64,000 nucleotides of DNA, from contig JAJDAN010000039.1 in NCBI GenBank assembly GCA_029261855.1, positions 140,954 to 204,953 of the forward strand, read 5' to 3'. The notes under the pieces are model-generated. The model was not told where the DNA came from. It was given only the letters and a program-made list of their open reading frames with translations, and ran no database searches. The position numbers were made by a program, and so were the translations under genes. Shown here piece by piece: positions 33,767 through 42,706 of the stretch (the stretch's first letter is position 1; each line of letters begins with the position of its first letter). The stretch comes from Deltaproteobacteria bacterium. Its GTDB lineage: Bacteria; Myxococcota_A; UBA9160; UBA4427.

Positions 33767-34606
33767 TTGACCGACTCCACGCCCGCGCCCGGCTCCGTCA
33801 GCGGCGCGCCCGCCTACATGCAACTGGAACAGGACGGCCCGATCGCGACGATCGTGCTGAACCGCCCCGAAAAGCTGAACGCCTGGAGCTGGGAATCCGC
33901 CCGGCAGATCACCGCCCTGGCGGACCGCATCCGTTTCGACGACAGCATTCGTGTCGTCGTCGTGCGCGCCGAGGGGCGAGCCTTCTGCGCGGGAGTCGAT
34001 CTCGGCATGCCCGAGGACCGCATCACCGGGCGTTCCCCGGCAGAGAAGGTCCGCAACTACTACGAGCGCTTCCGCTGGGTGCACGAACGCTTCCAGGTGC
34101 TGTCCCAGCTGCCCCAGCCCGTGCTGATGGCGATCCACGGCTACTGCCTCGGCGCCGGCCTCGAGGTCGCGATGATGGGCGACATCCGGATCTCGGCAGA
34201 CGACGCGCGCTTCGCACTGCCCGAGCCCCGGGTCGGCGTGTCCATCGACGCCGGCGGCGACATGCGTCTGGCCAGCGAGGTCGGCGCAGGCTGGACGAAG
34301 CTGCTCGCCTTCACCGGCCGCCGCATCGACGCCGAGACGGCGCTTCGCATCGGCATCGTCCAGGAAGTCGTTCCCCGGGACGATCTCGTTCCCCACGTCC
34401 GGGCGCTCGCCGACGAGATCGCCGCCAATGCGCCCCTCGCGGTGCAGGGCATCAAGCGCACGATCAACAACTGGTCCGAACGCGGCCTGTCCGAAGCGCT
34501 GCGCTTCGAAGCCGCCAGCGCATCGGTGTTGTTCAGCTCGGAGGACATGACCGAGGGCTACCGGGCGATGGCCGCCAAGGAGCCCCCGGACTTCGACGGC
34601 AAGTAG
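33767..34606 (+). CDS. Enoyl-CoA hydratase/dienoyl-CoA isomerase-like protein
   Basis: 279 residues. IVLNRPEKLNAWSWESARQ, GRAFCAGVDLGMP and HGYCLGAGLEVAMMGDIRISA are crotonase blocks. Acidic residues occur at three active-site positions: GLEVA, LPEPRVG and VSIDAGGD. The third Asp is characteristic of delta3,5-delta2,4-dienoyl-CoA isomerases, so isomerase activity is at least as likely as hydration. TTG start with AAGGAGAG upstream, 23 bases after the SDR. Together with the dienoyl-CoA reductase it fits oxidation of polyunsaturated chains. Confidence 0.85.
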   Translation: MTDSTPAPGSVSGAPAYMQLEQDGPIATIVLNRPEKLNAWSWESARQITALADRIRFDDSIRVVVVRAEGRAFCAGVDLGMPEDRITGRSPAEKVRNYYERFRWVHERFQVLSQLPQPVLMAIHGYCLGAGLEVAMMGDIRISADDARFALPEPRVGVSIDAGGDMRLASEVGAGWTKLLAFTGRRIDAETALRIGIVQEVVPRDDLVPHVRALADEIAANAPLAVQGIKRTINNWSERGLSEALRFEAASASVLFSSEDMTEGYRAMAAKEPPDFDGK

Positions 34607-34638
34607 CAGACGCCGAAGCGGTATCGAGAGAGCAACAC

Positions 34639-35469
34639 ATGACGAATCGAACAGGGGACGCTCGGAAGGTCGCGTTCGTGACCGGCGCGAGCCGAGGCAT
34701 CGGACGCGCGTCCGCCCTCGAGCTGGCACGCCACGGCTTTGACGTCGTCGTCACCGCGCGAACCCTCGTCGAGGGCGAGACCGCCGACGGCCGCCCGCTT
34801 CCCGGCAGCATCGAGACGACAGCGGCCGCCGTCCGCGAGCTGGGGCGGGACGCCCTGCCCTTGCCCCTCGACCTGCTCGACCGAAGCTCCATCGACGCCG
34901 CCGTGGCCGAGACCCTTGCTCGCTGGGGACGCATCGATCTGCTCCTCAACAATGGCATCTACGTGGGCCCGGCCAACATGCAGCACGTCCTGACGTTCGA
35001 TCTCGAGGAGGTCGAACGCATGTTCGCGGCCAACGTGTTCAACCAGGTCCACATCACGCGCCTGGTCCTGACCGGCATGCTGGAACGCAAGAGCGGAACG
35101 GTCATCGACATGGTGTCGGGCGCGGGCCTGTCCGACCCGCCCATGCCCGCCGGTCAGGGCGGTTGGGGCTTCGCCTACGCGGCGACGAAGGGCGCCTTCC
35201 AGCGACTGGCGGGCGTACTCGCGGTCGAGCACCGGAACAGTGGCGTCCACTTCTACAATCTCGAACCCGGCTTCGTGATGACCGAATCGATGAAGCTCAA
35301 CGACCCCGACGGCGCACTCGAGAAATTCCAGAAGGCGGCGCCGATGACGGTGCCGGCAAACGTCATCCGCTGGCTGGCGACGGACCCCGGGGCCACGGAG
35401 TGGAACGGCCAGACCGTCTTCGCCCAGCCCTTCGCCCTCGAGCACGACCTGCATCCGGACTGGCGCTGA
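34639..35469 (+). CDS. Short-chain dehydrogenase/reductase
   Basis: 276 residues. TGASRGIGRASALELARHG at residues about 15-33, a VTARTL cofactor loop, NNG at LLLNNGIYVGP instead of NNAG, the catalytic Ser in DMVSGAGLSDPP and YAATKGAF with Tyr and Lys. The insertion PPMPAGQGGWGFA before the Tyr is long. ATG 34639 is 32 bases after the hydratase; third gene of the unit. Substrate probably a hydroxyacyl-CoA or alcohol. Convergent with the AlkB-type gene (18 bases). Confidence 0.85.
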   Translation: MTNRTGDARKVAFVTGASRGIGRASALELARHGFDVVVTARTLVEGETADGRPLPGSIETTAAAVRELGRDALPLPLDLLDRSSIDAAVAETLARWGRIDLLLNNGIYVGPANMQHVLTFDLEEVERMFAANVFNQVHITRLVLTGMLERKSGTVIDMVSGAGLSDPPMPAGQGGWGFAYAATKGAFQRLAGVLAVEHRNSGVHFYNLEPGFVMTESMKLNDPDGALEKFQKAAPMTVPANVIRWLATDPGATEWNGQTVFAQPFALEHDLHPDWR

Positions 35470-35487
35470 GCGCGTCAGTCGCTCGAA

Positions 35488-36933
35488 TCAGGCGAGCCAC
35501 CCGAGCAGCCGTTCGCTCAGCGTGCCGAGCACGACCAGCAGCGTGAGGCCACCCGCCCAGGCGACGACCGGCCCGGTTTCGCGTTGCTCGATGCGGTTCA
35601 CGACCCGAAACACGATCACGAAGGCCAACAGGATCCAGGCGTTCCAGAGCAGGCTCGACGCGAATGGCAGGCTCGCTTCTCCCAGCCACGCAGCGCCGGC
35701 GGTGACCGCCGTGAGGAAACCCGCCGCCGCGACCGGCACCCGCACCGTCGCCGGGAGCGCCCGCCAGCGACCGAGCCAGCCGACCGTGTCGGGCGCAGCC
35801 GATCCATCCGCAGACCCGACGTCGACGCCGTCGCGGAAGGGCCCGAGCCCGCAGCGGCGCAGCTCTTCCGTCGCCAGCTCCTGGAAGTCCGCGTTCTTCG
35901 TCATCACCATGTCGACCATGCCGACGTAGCCCGAAGGCAGCATCGGGACGTCTTCGTAGACCCGCAGCTGCTGGAAGGGGCGCGTCTGCTCGTAGTGATG
36001 GTCTGCGTGCCGCGACAGGCCCGTGAGCCCGTAGTAGGTGAACCAGGAGTGCGTGTCCCAGGAATCTTCCGGACGGACGCGCGAGCCCTCCCGCATCAGG
36101 CCCCAGTGCTCGAAATAGTTGACGGCTTCGAGCAGCCGCGACGAGAAGAAGGCCTGCAGGACGAACGCCACGAAAGCCGCGAGTCCGGCGGCAGCCCCGA
36201 CCCAGAACGCGAGCCCCCAGCCGACGGCCAGCCCATGGACGATGCGGTTGCCCAGCATGCGGGGGTCGAGGTTGGACATCTGCTCGTCGCCGAGACGCTT
36301 CTTCTCGAGCTTCCAGGCGCTGCGAAACTGCGCCGGGACGGTTCGGAGATAGAAGCTCTGATAGTCCTCCCCGAAGCGCGCCGTCGCGGGATCCTCGGGC
36401 GTTCCGACCCGCACGTGGTGGCCGCGGAGATGCTCGGTGAAGAAGTGCTCCTGGAGCACCGTACACAGCAGCAGGCGACCCAGATTTCGTTCCCAGGGCT
36501 TTCGGCGGTGGATGAGCTCGTGGGCCGTGATGATCGAGAAGCCCGAGCTACCGCCCACGACGGTGATCATCACCACCATGTCCACCGAGAAGACGGACTG
36601 GACGGCGAACATGCGAGCGATGCCGACGATGGCGAGCAGCTGCAGTCCCGCCAGCAGGTAGACGAGAGCGTCGAAGGGCCAGGCCGGCAACGCCTCGGTC
36701 GGTTGCCGCTGCTCTACCCGGTCGCCGTCGTCGAGCACGAAGGCGCCGACCACCGGCAGCATGAACAGGGGTGCGATGTACCAGGCGTGCGGTCCGCTGA
36801 ACAGGAACGCCAGGGCGTTGACCGGGAGCAGCAACGAGGTGAGATGCTTCACCCAGACGCGCGCCACGTCGCCGGCGGCGAGGTGCGGGCTCTCGATGGG
36901 ATCGGCGGTTCCAGGAGGGGATTGGGCGCTCAT
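35488..36933 (-). CDS. AlkB-type non-heme di-iron alkane/omega-hydroxylase
   Basis: 481 residues. About six hydrophobic segments and the full AlkB His set: HELIH at 138-142, EHLRGHHVRVGTPEDPATARFGE from 167, NYFEHWGL from 272, LSRHADHH at 306-313. The extra C-terminal region (from about 365) adds two or three more membrane helices beyond typical AlkB length (about 400). It would hydroxylate terminal methyl groups of alkanes or alkyl chains with O2, using rubredoxin, which is not encoded nearby. The ECI-like gene lies 31 bases upstream on the same strand. Confidence 0.87.
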   Translation of the reverse strand: MSAQSPPGTADPIESPHLAAGDVARVWVKHLTSLLLPVNALAFLFSGPHAWYIAPLFMLPVVGAFVLDDGDRVEQRQPTEALPAWPFDALVYLLAGLQLLAIVGIARMFAVQSVFSVDMVVMITVVGGSSGFSIITAHELIHRRKPWERNLGRLLLCTVLQEHFFTEHLRGHHVRVGTPEDPATARFGEDYQSFYLRTVPAQFRSAWKLEKKRLGDEQMSNLDPRMLGNRIVHGLAVGWGLAFWVGAAAGLAAFVAFVLQAFFSSRLLEAVNYFEHWGLMREGSRVRPEDSWDTHSWFTYYGLTGLSRHADHHYEQTRPFQQLRVYEDVPMLPSGYVGMVDMVMTKNADFQELATEELRRCGLGPFRDGVDVGSADGSAAPDTVGWLGRWRALPATVRVPVAAAGFLTAVTAGAAWLGEASLPFASSLLWNAWILLAFVIVFRVVNRIEQRETGPVVAWAGGLTLLVVLGTLSERLLGWLA

Positions 36934-36964
36934 GGGGTCTCGGATTCCGGCTGGGGCTGGGCGT

Positions 36965-37633
36965 TCACTGCGCGACGCCGGCCTCGAGGACCGCGATGGC
37001 GTCCGCGTACATCTCGCGCTTCAAGGCGGCCATGGCCTCACGGCTCTTGCCCACGTGGGGAGAGGCCATGCTGATGGCAGCCCCCAGTACATCGACCTCC
37101 GGCGCGCAGTCCTGAACGATGGAGGCGGCCACCGCATCCTCCGCGCCGTAGCGGCGTCCGGTCACGATCGCCTCGTGAAAGGTCGGTTTGGGAAGCCTCG
37201 CGGTGATCAGGGCATTCATCCCCGGACGCAGAGGCATTCCCAGGTCGACCTCGGGCAGGCACCAGAAGCCGCGATCGCTGCGCATCACACGGAAGTCGTG
37301 GCTGAGCGAGAACATGGCGCCCCCCGCGAACGCATGGCCGTTGAGAGCCGCGACCGTGACCATGGGGAACTGCAACATCCGCGAGAAGAGTCGCTCGAAG
37401 TCGTCCAGGAAGGCGCCAACCACCGGGAGCTCCTGCTGGGTCAGCCAGTCGAGATCGAGCCCGTTCGAGTAGAACTTGCCCTCCCCGACGGTGACGAGCG
37501 CCGCGGGCCCTTCGCTCGCTTCCACCTTGTCGAGGGCCTGGCCGAGGGCCGAAAGGAAGTCCCGGTTGAAGCGGTTCTCGCCGCTTCGCATGGTCAGGAC
37601 GAAGACGTCCCCCTCGCGCTTCAGATCGATCAT
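36965..37633 (-). CDS. Delta3,delta2-enoyl-CoA isomerase-like protein
   Basis: 222 residues, shorter than hydratases but normal for this isomerase group. GDVFVLTMRSGENRFNRDFL, GKFYSNGLDLDWL and LNGHAFAGGAMFSLSHDFRVM are present. The first catalytic Glu of hydratases is missing (GGAMFSL), while the single base expected in isomerases is the Glu of LPEVDLGMPL. It would move cis-3 or trans-3 double bonds into the 2 position. Part of the minus-strand unit esterase-SDR-isomerase-AlkB. Confidence 0.85.
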   Translation of the reverse strand: MIDLKREGDVFVLTMRSGENRFNRDFLSALGQALDKVEASEGPAALVTVGEGKFYSNGLDLDWLTQQELPVVGAFLDDFERLFSRMLQFPMVTVAALNGHAFAGGAMFSLSHDFRVMRSDRGFWCLPEVDLGMPLRPGMNALITARLPKPTFHEAIVTGRRYGAEDAVAASIVQDCAPEVDVLGAAISMASPHVGKSREAMAALKREMYADAIAVLEAGVAQ

Positions 37634-37663
37634 CCCGCGTTCCTGCTCCCTAGCTGCCGCGCA

Positions 37664-38443
37664 CTAGCGCATCAGCTCGCCGGCGTTCACCAACAACTTC
37701 TGACCCGACACCATGCGCGCGCGATCCGATGCGAAGAAGCAGATCACCTCTGCCACGTCGTCGTCGAGGGGGATCTCACCGAGGGGCATGTTGGCTGTGA
37801 TGCCGGCGACCACCTCGTCCTCGCCAACGCCCTGTTGCTTGGCGGTCATCTTCACGTAGGCCTCGACCGGCGGACCCCACATCCAGGTGGGAACCACCAT
37901 GTTGACCCGGATGCGGTCGGGCCCCAGCTCCTTGGCCATGTAGTACATGGCAGACAGCAACCCGCCCTTGGACGCGCCGTACGCGATCTGCGGAGTCTGC
38001 GGCAGCAGCATGGCCTGAGATCCCACGAGCACGATCGAACCGCCGCCCGCCTGCTTCATGGCCGAACGCACGGCCCGCGCCAGGCGGATCGGGCCGAGGA
38101 CGTTCGTATCGTAGGCGCGTGCGAAGTCCTCGAGGGGTGCGTCCTCGAAGGACCCGAAGACCGCGTCGAGCGCGGCCACCTGTACGAGGGCGTGCAAGGC
38201 GCCGAAGCGTGCGACCGCGGCGTCCGCCAGGGCGACGCACTGCGCCTCGTCCGTCAGGTCGGTCGGCACACAGGCCACGCGCTCGCCCGACGGATCCAGT
38301 TCCTTCGCGATCGCTTCGAGCTTGGCCGCCGTCCGCGAGGCCATCACCACACGGGCGCCGTCGCGCAGCGCCTTCTCGGCGACCTCGCGACCGAGTCCGG
38401 GACCCACACCACAGACCACCACCGTCTTGCCTTCCAGGATCAC
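37664..38443 (-). CDS. Short-chain dehydrogenase/reductase
   Basis: 259 residues. VVVCGVGPGLGREVAEKALRDGARVVMASRT is an unusual cofactor motif (GVGPGLG in place of TGxxxGIG). Asp near PTDLTDEAQC, catalytic Ser in LVGSQAML, and YGASKGGLLSAMYYMAKELGP with Tyr and Lys. GTG start at 38443 overlaps the esterase stop (GTGA), so they are translationally coupled. Substrate unknown; the coupling with an esterase and hydroxylase suggests oxidation of an alcohol released from an ester. Confidence 0.84.
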   Translation of the reverse strand: MILEGKTVVVCGVGPGLGREVAEKALRDGARVVMASRTAAKLEAIAKELDPSGERVACVPTDLTDEAQCVALADAAVARFGALHALVQVAALDAVFGSFEDAPLEDFARAYDTNVLGPIRLARAVRSAMKQAGGGSIVLVGSQAMLLPQTPQIAYGASKGGLLSAMYYMAKELGPDRIRVNMVVPTWMWGPPVEAYVKMTAKQQGVGEDEVVAGITANMPLGEIPLDDDVAEVICFFASDRARMVSGQKLLVNAGELMR

Positions 38444-39402
38444 TGAAGCGCCTCCCGCAGTGCCTCGGACGCTTCCTCCAGCAGCTTGCGCCCGTCCTCG
38501 ACGATGGGGCTGAGCTGGAAGAAGACGTGGGGCATCCCGTCGTAGCGATGCAATCGTACAGGTACTCCTGCGCTCTCGAGGGCGCGTGCGTACGCCTCGC
38601 CCTCGTCGCGCAGGGGATCGAACTCCGCCGTCACCACCAGCGCCGGCGGCAGGCCGCGATGAGACCGCGCGAGCAACGGCGAGAGCCGGATGTCCTCGCG
38701 CGGCTCGGAAGAGCCCCCGGCCCCGCGGTTCGCAGTTCCGAGATAATGCCCGAGGAAGTACTCGACGGCGGCCCACGGCAGGAACGGCCCTTCGGCGTTG
38801 GACACGCGCGAGCCGTACTCATTGACCGGCCGGGCATCGACCGCGGGATACACGAGCAGCTGGAACTGCAACGCGGGGCCGCCGGTATCCCGAGCCAGCA
38901 GCGTCATGACGGCGGACAGGTTGCCACCCGCACTGTCCCCGCCGACCGCGAGCCGCTTGGGGTCGCCCCCAAGACTACTGGCGTTCGCCGCGACCCACTG
39001 CAACGCGGCGAAGGAATCTTCGACCGCCGCGGGGAATGGGTGCTCCGGCGCCAGGCGATAGTCGACGGCGACGACGATGCAACCGGCGCCGGTGCAGATA
39101 GCGCGGCATTCCCGGTCATGGGTCTCGAGGTCGCCGATCACCCAGCCGCCGCCGTGGTAGAAGACGAGAATTCCGAAGGGGCCTTCGCCCGCCGGTCGGT
39201 AGACGCGCACGGGGATCTCTCCCGCTGGGCCCGGGACCTGGCGGTCGGCAACGGATGCGACGTCGGGCGGCGGCCCGAGCATGGCGACCAACGCGCGGTA
39301 GCCGTCGCGGGCTTCCTTCGGCGTCTGTTCTTGGAAGGGCTTCGCGTCGGGGTTGGCGGCGAGGCCGTCGACCAGAGCCTGGATCTGGGGATGAAGGGGC
39401 AT
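38440..39402 (-). CDS. Hormone-sensitive lipase family alpha/beta hydrolase
   Basis: 320 residues. HGGGW oxyanion motif at 83-87, nucleophile elbow GDSAGG at 155-160 (Ser157), Asp in TAEFDPLRDEG and His in GMPHVFFQL complete the triad. VDYRLAPEHPFPAAVED is typical for the family IV esterases. No signal peptide. It would hydrolyse carboxylic esters in the cytoplasm. It leads the minus-strand unit with SDR, isomerase and AlkB-type hydroxylase. Confidence 0.9.
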   Translation of the reverse strand: MPLHPQIQALVDGLAANPDAKPFQEQTPKEARDGYRALVAMLGPPPDVASVADRQVPGPAGEIPVRVYRPAGEGPFGILVFYHGGGWVIGDLETHDRECRAICTGAGCIVVAVDYRLAPEHPFPAAVEDSFAALQWVAANASSLGGDPKRLAVGGDSAGGNLSAVMTLLARDTGGPALQFQLLVYPAVDARPVNEYGSRVSNAEGPFLPWAAVEYFLGHYLGTANRGAGGSSEPREDIRLSPLLARSHRGLPPALVVTAEFDPLRDEGEAYARALESAGVPVRLHRYDGMPHVFFQLSPIVEDGRKLLEEASEALREALQ

Positions 39403-39456
39403 CGCGCGAACGTAGCAGGCGCGAGGCGGACCCCGGGTCCGAAGCGACCGAAACGG

Positions 39457-40533
39457 TCAGGGGAACAGATTGCGAGCGCGCTCGATGCACCACATGGCGG
39501 CCAGGGATCCCATCACGTAGACGGGTAGTCGAGGCGCCCACGTCGGCAGCCAAGCGTCGGACCGCAGGACGTGCAGCAACCCGCGCGCAGCCAGAACGAG
39601 GCAGACGAACGCGACCTGTCCGACCTCGATCCCGACATTGAACGACAGCAACGCCAGCAGGATCTCGCCTTCGGGCAGCCCCGCTTCGACGAGCGCGCCG
39701 GCGAAGCCCAGGCCGTGCAGCAGCCCGAAGCCTCCCGCGAGCAACCACGGCAGCCGGGCGGTGCGCACCGCATCGGGCGCCGCGCCTTCTACAGCCGTGG
39801 GTCGCGCAAGCTCGACGGCAAGCAGCAGCACACTGAGTGCGATCGCGAACTCGACAGGCGGCCCCGGGACCCGCACCCAATTTAGTGCTGCGAGACTCAG
39901 GGTCGCACAGTGCCCCACTGTGAACGCCGACAACGTCAGCAGCAAACGCCCCAGATAGCCGGGCCCCGGCGCCACCAACAGCACCAACCCGAGTACGAAG
40001 AGCAGATGATCGAGGCCACTGAAGATGTGCCGGGCACCCATGTCGAGGTACGACGAGAAGACCTGGACCCGGCTCGGGCGGACTGGCACCTCGACCGTCG
40101 ACGCACCGGCACGCAGCACCCGTTGCAGACTGCGGCCATCCTCGAGCTGCACCCGCAGTAGCGCGTCGATCGCGTTCTCGCCGAGACCGCCGACGCCGAC
40201 GACCTGGCCCGTCAGCGGCTCGTCGCAGGCCAGAGTCCAGCGCTGAACGCGTCCCGTTCCCTCCATCTCGAGCGCGACCTCGCCAACCCGGCGACAGCTG
40301 TCGGGCAGGATCGGGGCGAGCCGCTCCGCCGCCCGGCGAGAGCGGACGTAGCGCGTGGTCTTGAAGCGGACCTCGACCCGTCCGTTCGGCTGCTCGCGCA
40401 GCTCGAGCAACGCGGGGGCAAGTGGGTGCGCGGCGGCGACTCCCGCCAGGGTTCCCGTGACTGCGACCACGACCGCGACAACGACAGCGGCCAGCAGCCA
40501 CGAGGCACATCGCATGCGGGTTGCGGTCTTCAT
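39457..40533 (-). CDS. HupE/UreJ-family membrane protein
   Basis: 358 residues from ATG 40533, which has GAGGAG upstream. Signal peptide with AVVVAVVVAVTGTLAGVAAA, then a periplasmic domain of about 150 residues (HPLAPALLELREQPNGRVEV, RWTLACDEPL), then about six membrane helices with FSGLDHLLFVLGLVLLV, AFTVGHCATLSLAALN and GFGLLHGLGFAGALVEAGLP. The His-rich helices are the HupE/UreJ signature for nickel or related metal permeation. No hydrogenase or urease gene is near. A short GACCG-AAA-CGGTC inverted repeat overlaps its stop. Confidence 0.84.
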   Translation of the reverse strand: MKTATRMRCASWLLAAVVVAVVVAVTGTLAGVAAAHPLAPALLELREQPNGRVEVRFKTTRYVRSRRAAERLAPILPDSCRRVGEVALEMEGTGRVQRWTLACDEPLTGQVVGVGGLGENAIDALLRVQLEDGRSLQRVLRAGASTVEVPVRPSRVQVFSSYLDMGARHIFSGLDHLLFVLGLVLLVAPGPGYLGRLLLTLSAFTVGHCATLSLAALNWVRVPGPPVEFAIALSVLLLAVELARPTAVEGAAPDAVRTARLPWLLAGGFGLLHGLGFAGALVEAGLPEGEILLALLSFNVGIEVGQVAFVCLVLAARGLLHVLRSDAWLPTWAPRLPVYVMGSLAAMWCIERARNLFP

Positions 40534-40628
40534 CCCGGTGGCTCCTCGCCGCCCGGCAGTCCCAGGCCGCGCGGACGCTACCATCCTCCGACCGGGCCGC
40601 CTGTCTCGACCCGACGAGAGGAGACGAC

Positions 40629-41561
40629 TTGCTCATCGCGGAGGGACTCCGCAAACGCTTCGGCGACCGGGAGGCGGTTGCCGGGGTCGGCTTCGAGATT
40701 GCGCCGGGTGAGATCTACGGCTTGCTCGGGCCGAACGGCGCGGGCAAGACCACGACGATCTCGATGATCACCGGCGTACTGCCCCGCGACGGCGGGCGCG
40801 TATCCGTCGACGGCATCGACCTCGACACGGGTCCGCCGGCAAGACGGCGGATCGGCCTCGTCCCCCAGGCGATCACGCTCTACCAGGACCTGACCGCGCG
40901 CGAGAACCTGCTGTTCTGGGGTCGCATGTACGAGCTGCGCGGCAGTGCTCTCGACTCGGCGGTGGATGAGGCCCTGGAAGCGGTGGGCCTCGCGGATCGT
41001 GCGGCCGACCGCGTCGGCACCTTCTCGGGGGGCATGCAGCGGCGTCTCAACCTGGTGGCCGGCCTGCTGCACGGCCCGGGGCTCCTGACTCTGGACGAGC
41101 CGACAGCCGGAGTCGACCCCCAGAGCCGCAGCGCGATCTTCGACCTCCTCGAACGTCTGCGAGACGACGGCATGGCCATCCTCTACACGACCCACTACAT
41201 GGAGGAGGCCGAACGACTCTGCGACCGCATCGGCATCATCGACGGCGGTCGGCTGATCGCGGAGGGAACCCGGCGCGAGCTCATCGCCCAGCTCGACGAC
41301 GACGCCCGGATCGAGCTTGCCTTCACCGGCGGTCACGCGAGCGAGCGGTCGGAAGCGGTCGCCAAGACCGTCCCGGGCGTGCGACAGGCCCACTGGAACG
41401 GCGAGCACCTCGCCGTCTTCGCCGAGGACGGCAGCCGCTGCCTGCCAGGCCTGCTGTCGGCGATGCTCGAAGCGGACCTGCCCCCCGCCCGCATCGAGGT
41501 GGTCGAGCCGGACCTCGAGGACGTGTTTCTCGAGCTGACCGGCCGGGCACTGCGGGACTGA
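40629..41561 (+). CDS. ABC exporter ATPase
   Basis: 310 residues from a TTG start preceded by GAGAGGAG. Walker A GPNGAGKTT (about 34-42), Q-loop VPQAITLYQDLTARENLLF, signature FSGGMQRRLNLV, Walker B LLTLDEPTAGVDP, H-loop TTHYMEEAE. The C-terminal extension (RIELAFTGG... DLEDVFLELTGRAL) is usual for ABC-2 drug, polysaccharide or lipid exporters. It forms an operon with two permeases. Substrate unknown. A TACCAT box about 50 bases upstream may be the -10 element. Confidence 0.9.
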   Translation: MLIAEGLRKRFGDREAVAGVGFEIAPGEIYGLLGPNGAGKTTTISMITGVLPRDGGRVSVDGIDLDTGPPARRRIGLVPQAITLYQDLTARENLLFWGRMYELRGSALDSAVDEALEAVGLADRAADRVGTFSGGMQRRLNLVAGLLHGPGLLTLDEPTAGVDPQSRSAIFDLLERLRDDGMAILYTTHYMEEAERLCDRIGIIDGGRLIAEGTRRELIAQLDDDARIELAFTGGHASERSEAVAKTVPGVRQAHWNGEHLAVFAEDGSRCLPGLLSAMLEADLPPARIEVVEPDLEDVFLELTGRALRD

Positions 41562-41569
41562 CTCGACTC

Positions 41570-42706
41570 TTGCGCTTCGCCCTCGTCATCTGCCTCAAGG
41601 ATCTGCGCCAGCGCGTGCGCGATCGCACCGCGATCCTGGTCGCCGTCGTCGTGCCGATGCTGCTGGCAGGCCTGGTCGGCTTGTCCCTGGGCTCGAACCG
41701 GGCCGGGGTCAGCCTGCGCCTCGCCCTCGTCGACCTCGACGGCGGCCCGGACGTCGTGCGCTTGCGCGAACACCTCGCCCGCCCGTGGCTCGAGGACGTC
41801 GTCACGATCGAGGAGGTCGGCAGCCTCGAGATCGCGACGGAACGCCTGGCCGACGATGACGCCGACGCCGCGCTGGTCCTGCGCAAGGACTTCGCGCAGA
41901 CTCCGGTGTCCGCCATGGCAGGCACTGCGCCTCCGGTGGAGGTGCTGGCCAGCGGCAACAACCCCTTCGCCACCCGGATGACCGTCGCCCTCGCCGAACG
42001 CTTTCTCAGCGAGAACGCGACGGGAGGAACCGAATCCGAAGCTTCCCCGGTACCCCTGCCATCCCTGCTCGCGGTTTCCCCGACCGGTCGCCTGCGACCC
42101 GTCGACTTCTATGCGTTCTCGATGACGGTGCTGTTCCTCACCTTCACGGTGCTTTCCGGAGTGAGGTCCCTGCAGGAGGAAGTCGAGGCCGGCACCCTCG
42201 CACGCCTGATCGCCTCGCCGGCGTCCGCACGCTCGGTCATGGCGGGCAAGCTGCTGGGCCTGTTGATTCTCGGCTGTCTCCAGATGGCGGTCATGATCGC
42301 CGCCACGAGCCTCGTGTTCGGCACCGAGTGGGGGCACCCGCTCACGGTGACTTGCCTGGTGCTCTCGAGCGTCTGGATGGCCATCGGCATGACGTCGTTC
42401 TTCATGGCCATCGCCGCCAACGCGGAGCAGGGACAGATGCTCGCCTCCATCTCGATCTTCCTGCTCGCCATCGTGGGCGGTCAGTTCATGCCGGCCCAGG
42501 GACTGCCGGACGTCTTCGACACCCTGCAACGCCTCACTCCGAACGGCCAGGCGTCCCGCGGCTTCATGGACGCGGCGGCGCTCGCTCGGGACGGCGGACT
42601 GTCCGCGCTGCTCGAGCCCCTGGCCGTGACCCTCGGTGTCGGCACGGCCGGGATCCTGTTCGCCGGTCGGCGGGCGGGCTGGACACTCGAACGGGCGATG
42701 CAGTGA
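41570..42706 (+). CDS. ABC-2 type exporter permease
   Basis: 378 residues. An N-terminal helix (ILVAVVVPMLLAGLVGLSL), a large periplasmic domain of about 150 residues (SLRLALVDLDGGPDVVRLREHL...), then five helices (FYAFSMTVLFLTFTVLSGV, LLGLLILGCLQMAVMIAAT, MASISIFLLAIVGG). This matches ABC-2 permeases of the YhhJ/CcmB-like type. TTG start 8 bases after the ATPase. The GTG start of the next permease overlaps its stop. Confidence 0.88.
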   Translation: MRFALVICLKDLRQRVRDRTAILVAVVVPMLLAGLVGLSLGSNRAGVSLRLALVDLDGGPDVVRLREHLARPWLEDVVTIEEVGSLEIATERLADDDADAALVLRKDFAQTPVSAMAGTAPPVEVLASGNNPFATRMTVALAERFLSENATGGTESEASPVPLPSLLAVSPTGRLRPVDFYAFSMTVLFLTFTVLSGVRSLQEEVEAGTLARLIASPASARSVMAGKLLGLLILGCLQMAVMIAATSLVFGTEWGHPLTVTCLVLSSVWMAIGMTSFFMAIAANAEQGQMLASISIFLLAIVGGQFMPAQGLPDVFDTLQRLTPNGQASRGFMDAAALARDGGLSALLEPLAVTLGVGTAGILFAGRRAGWTLERAMQ

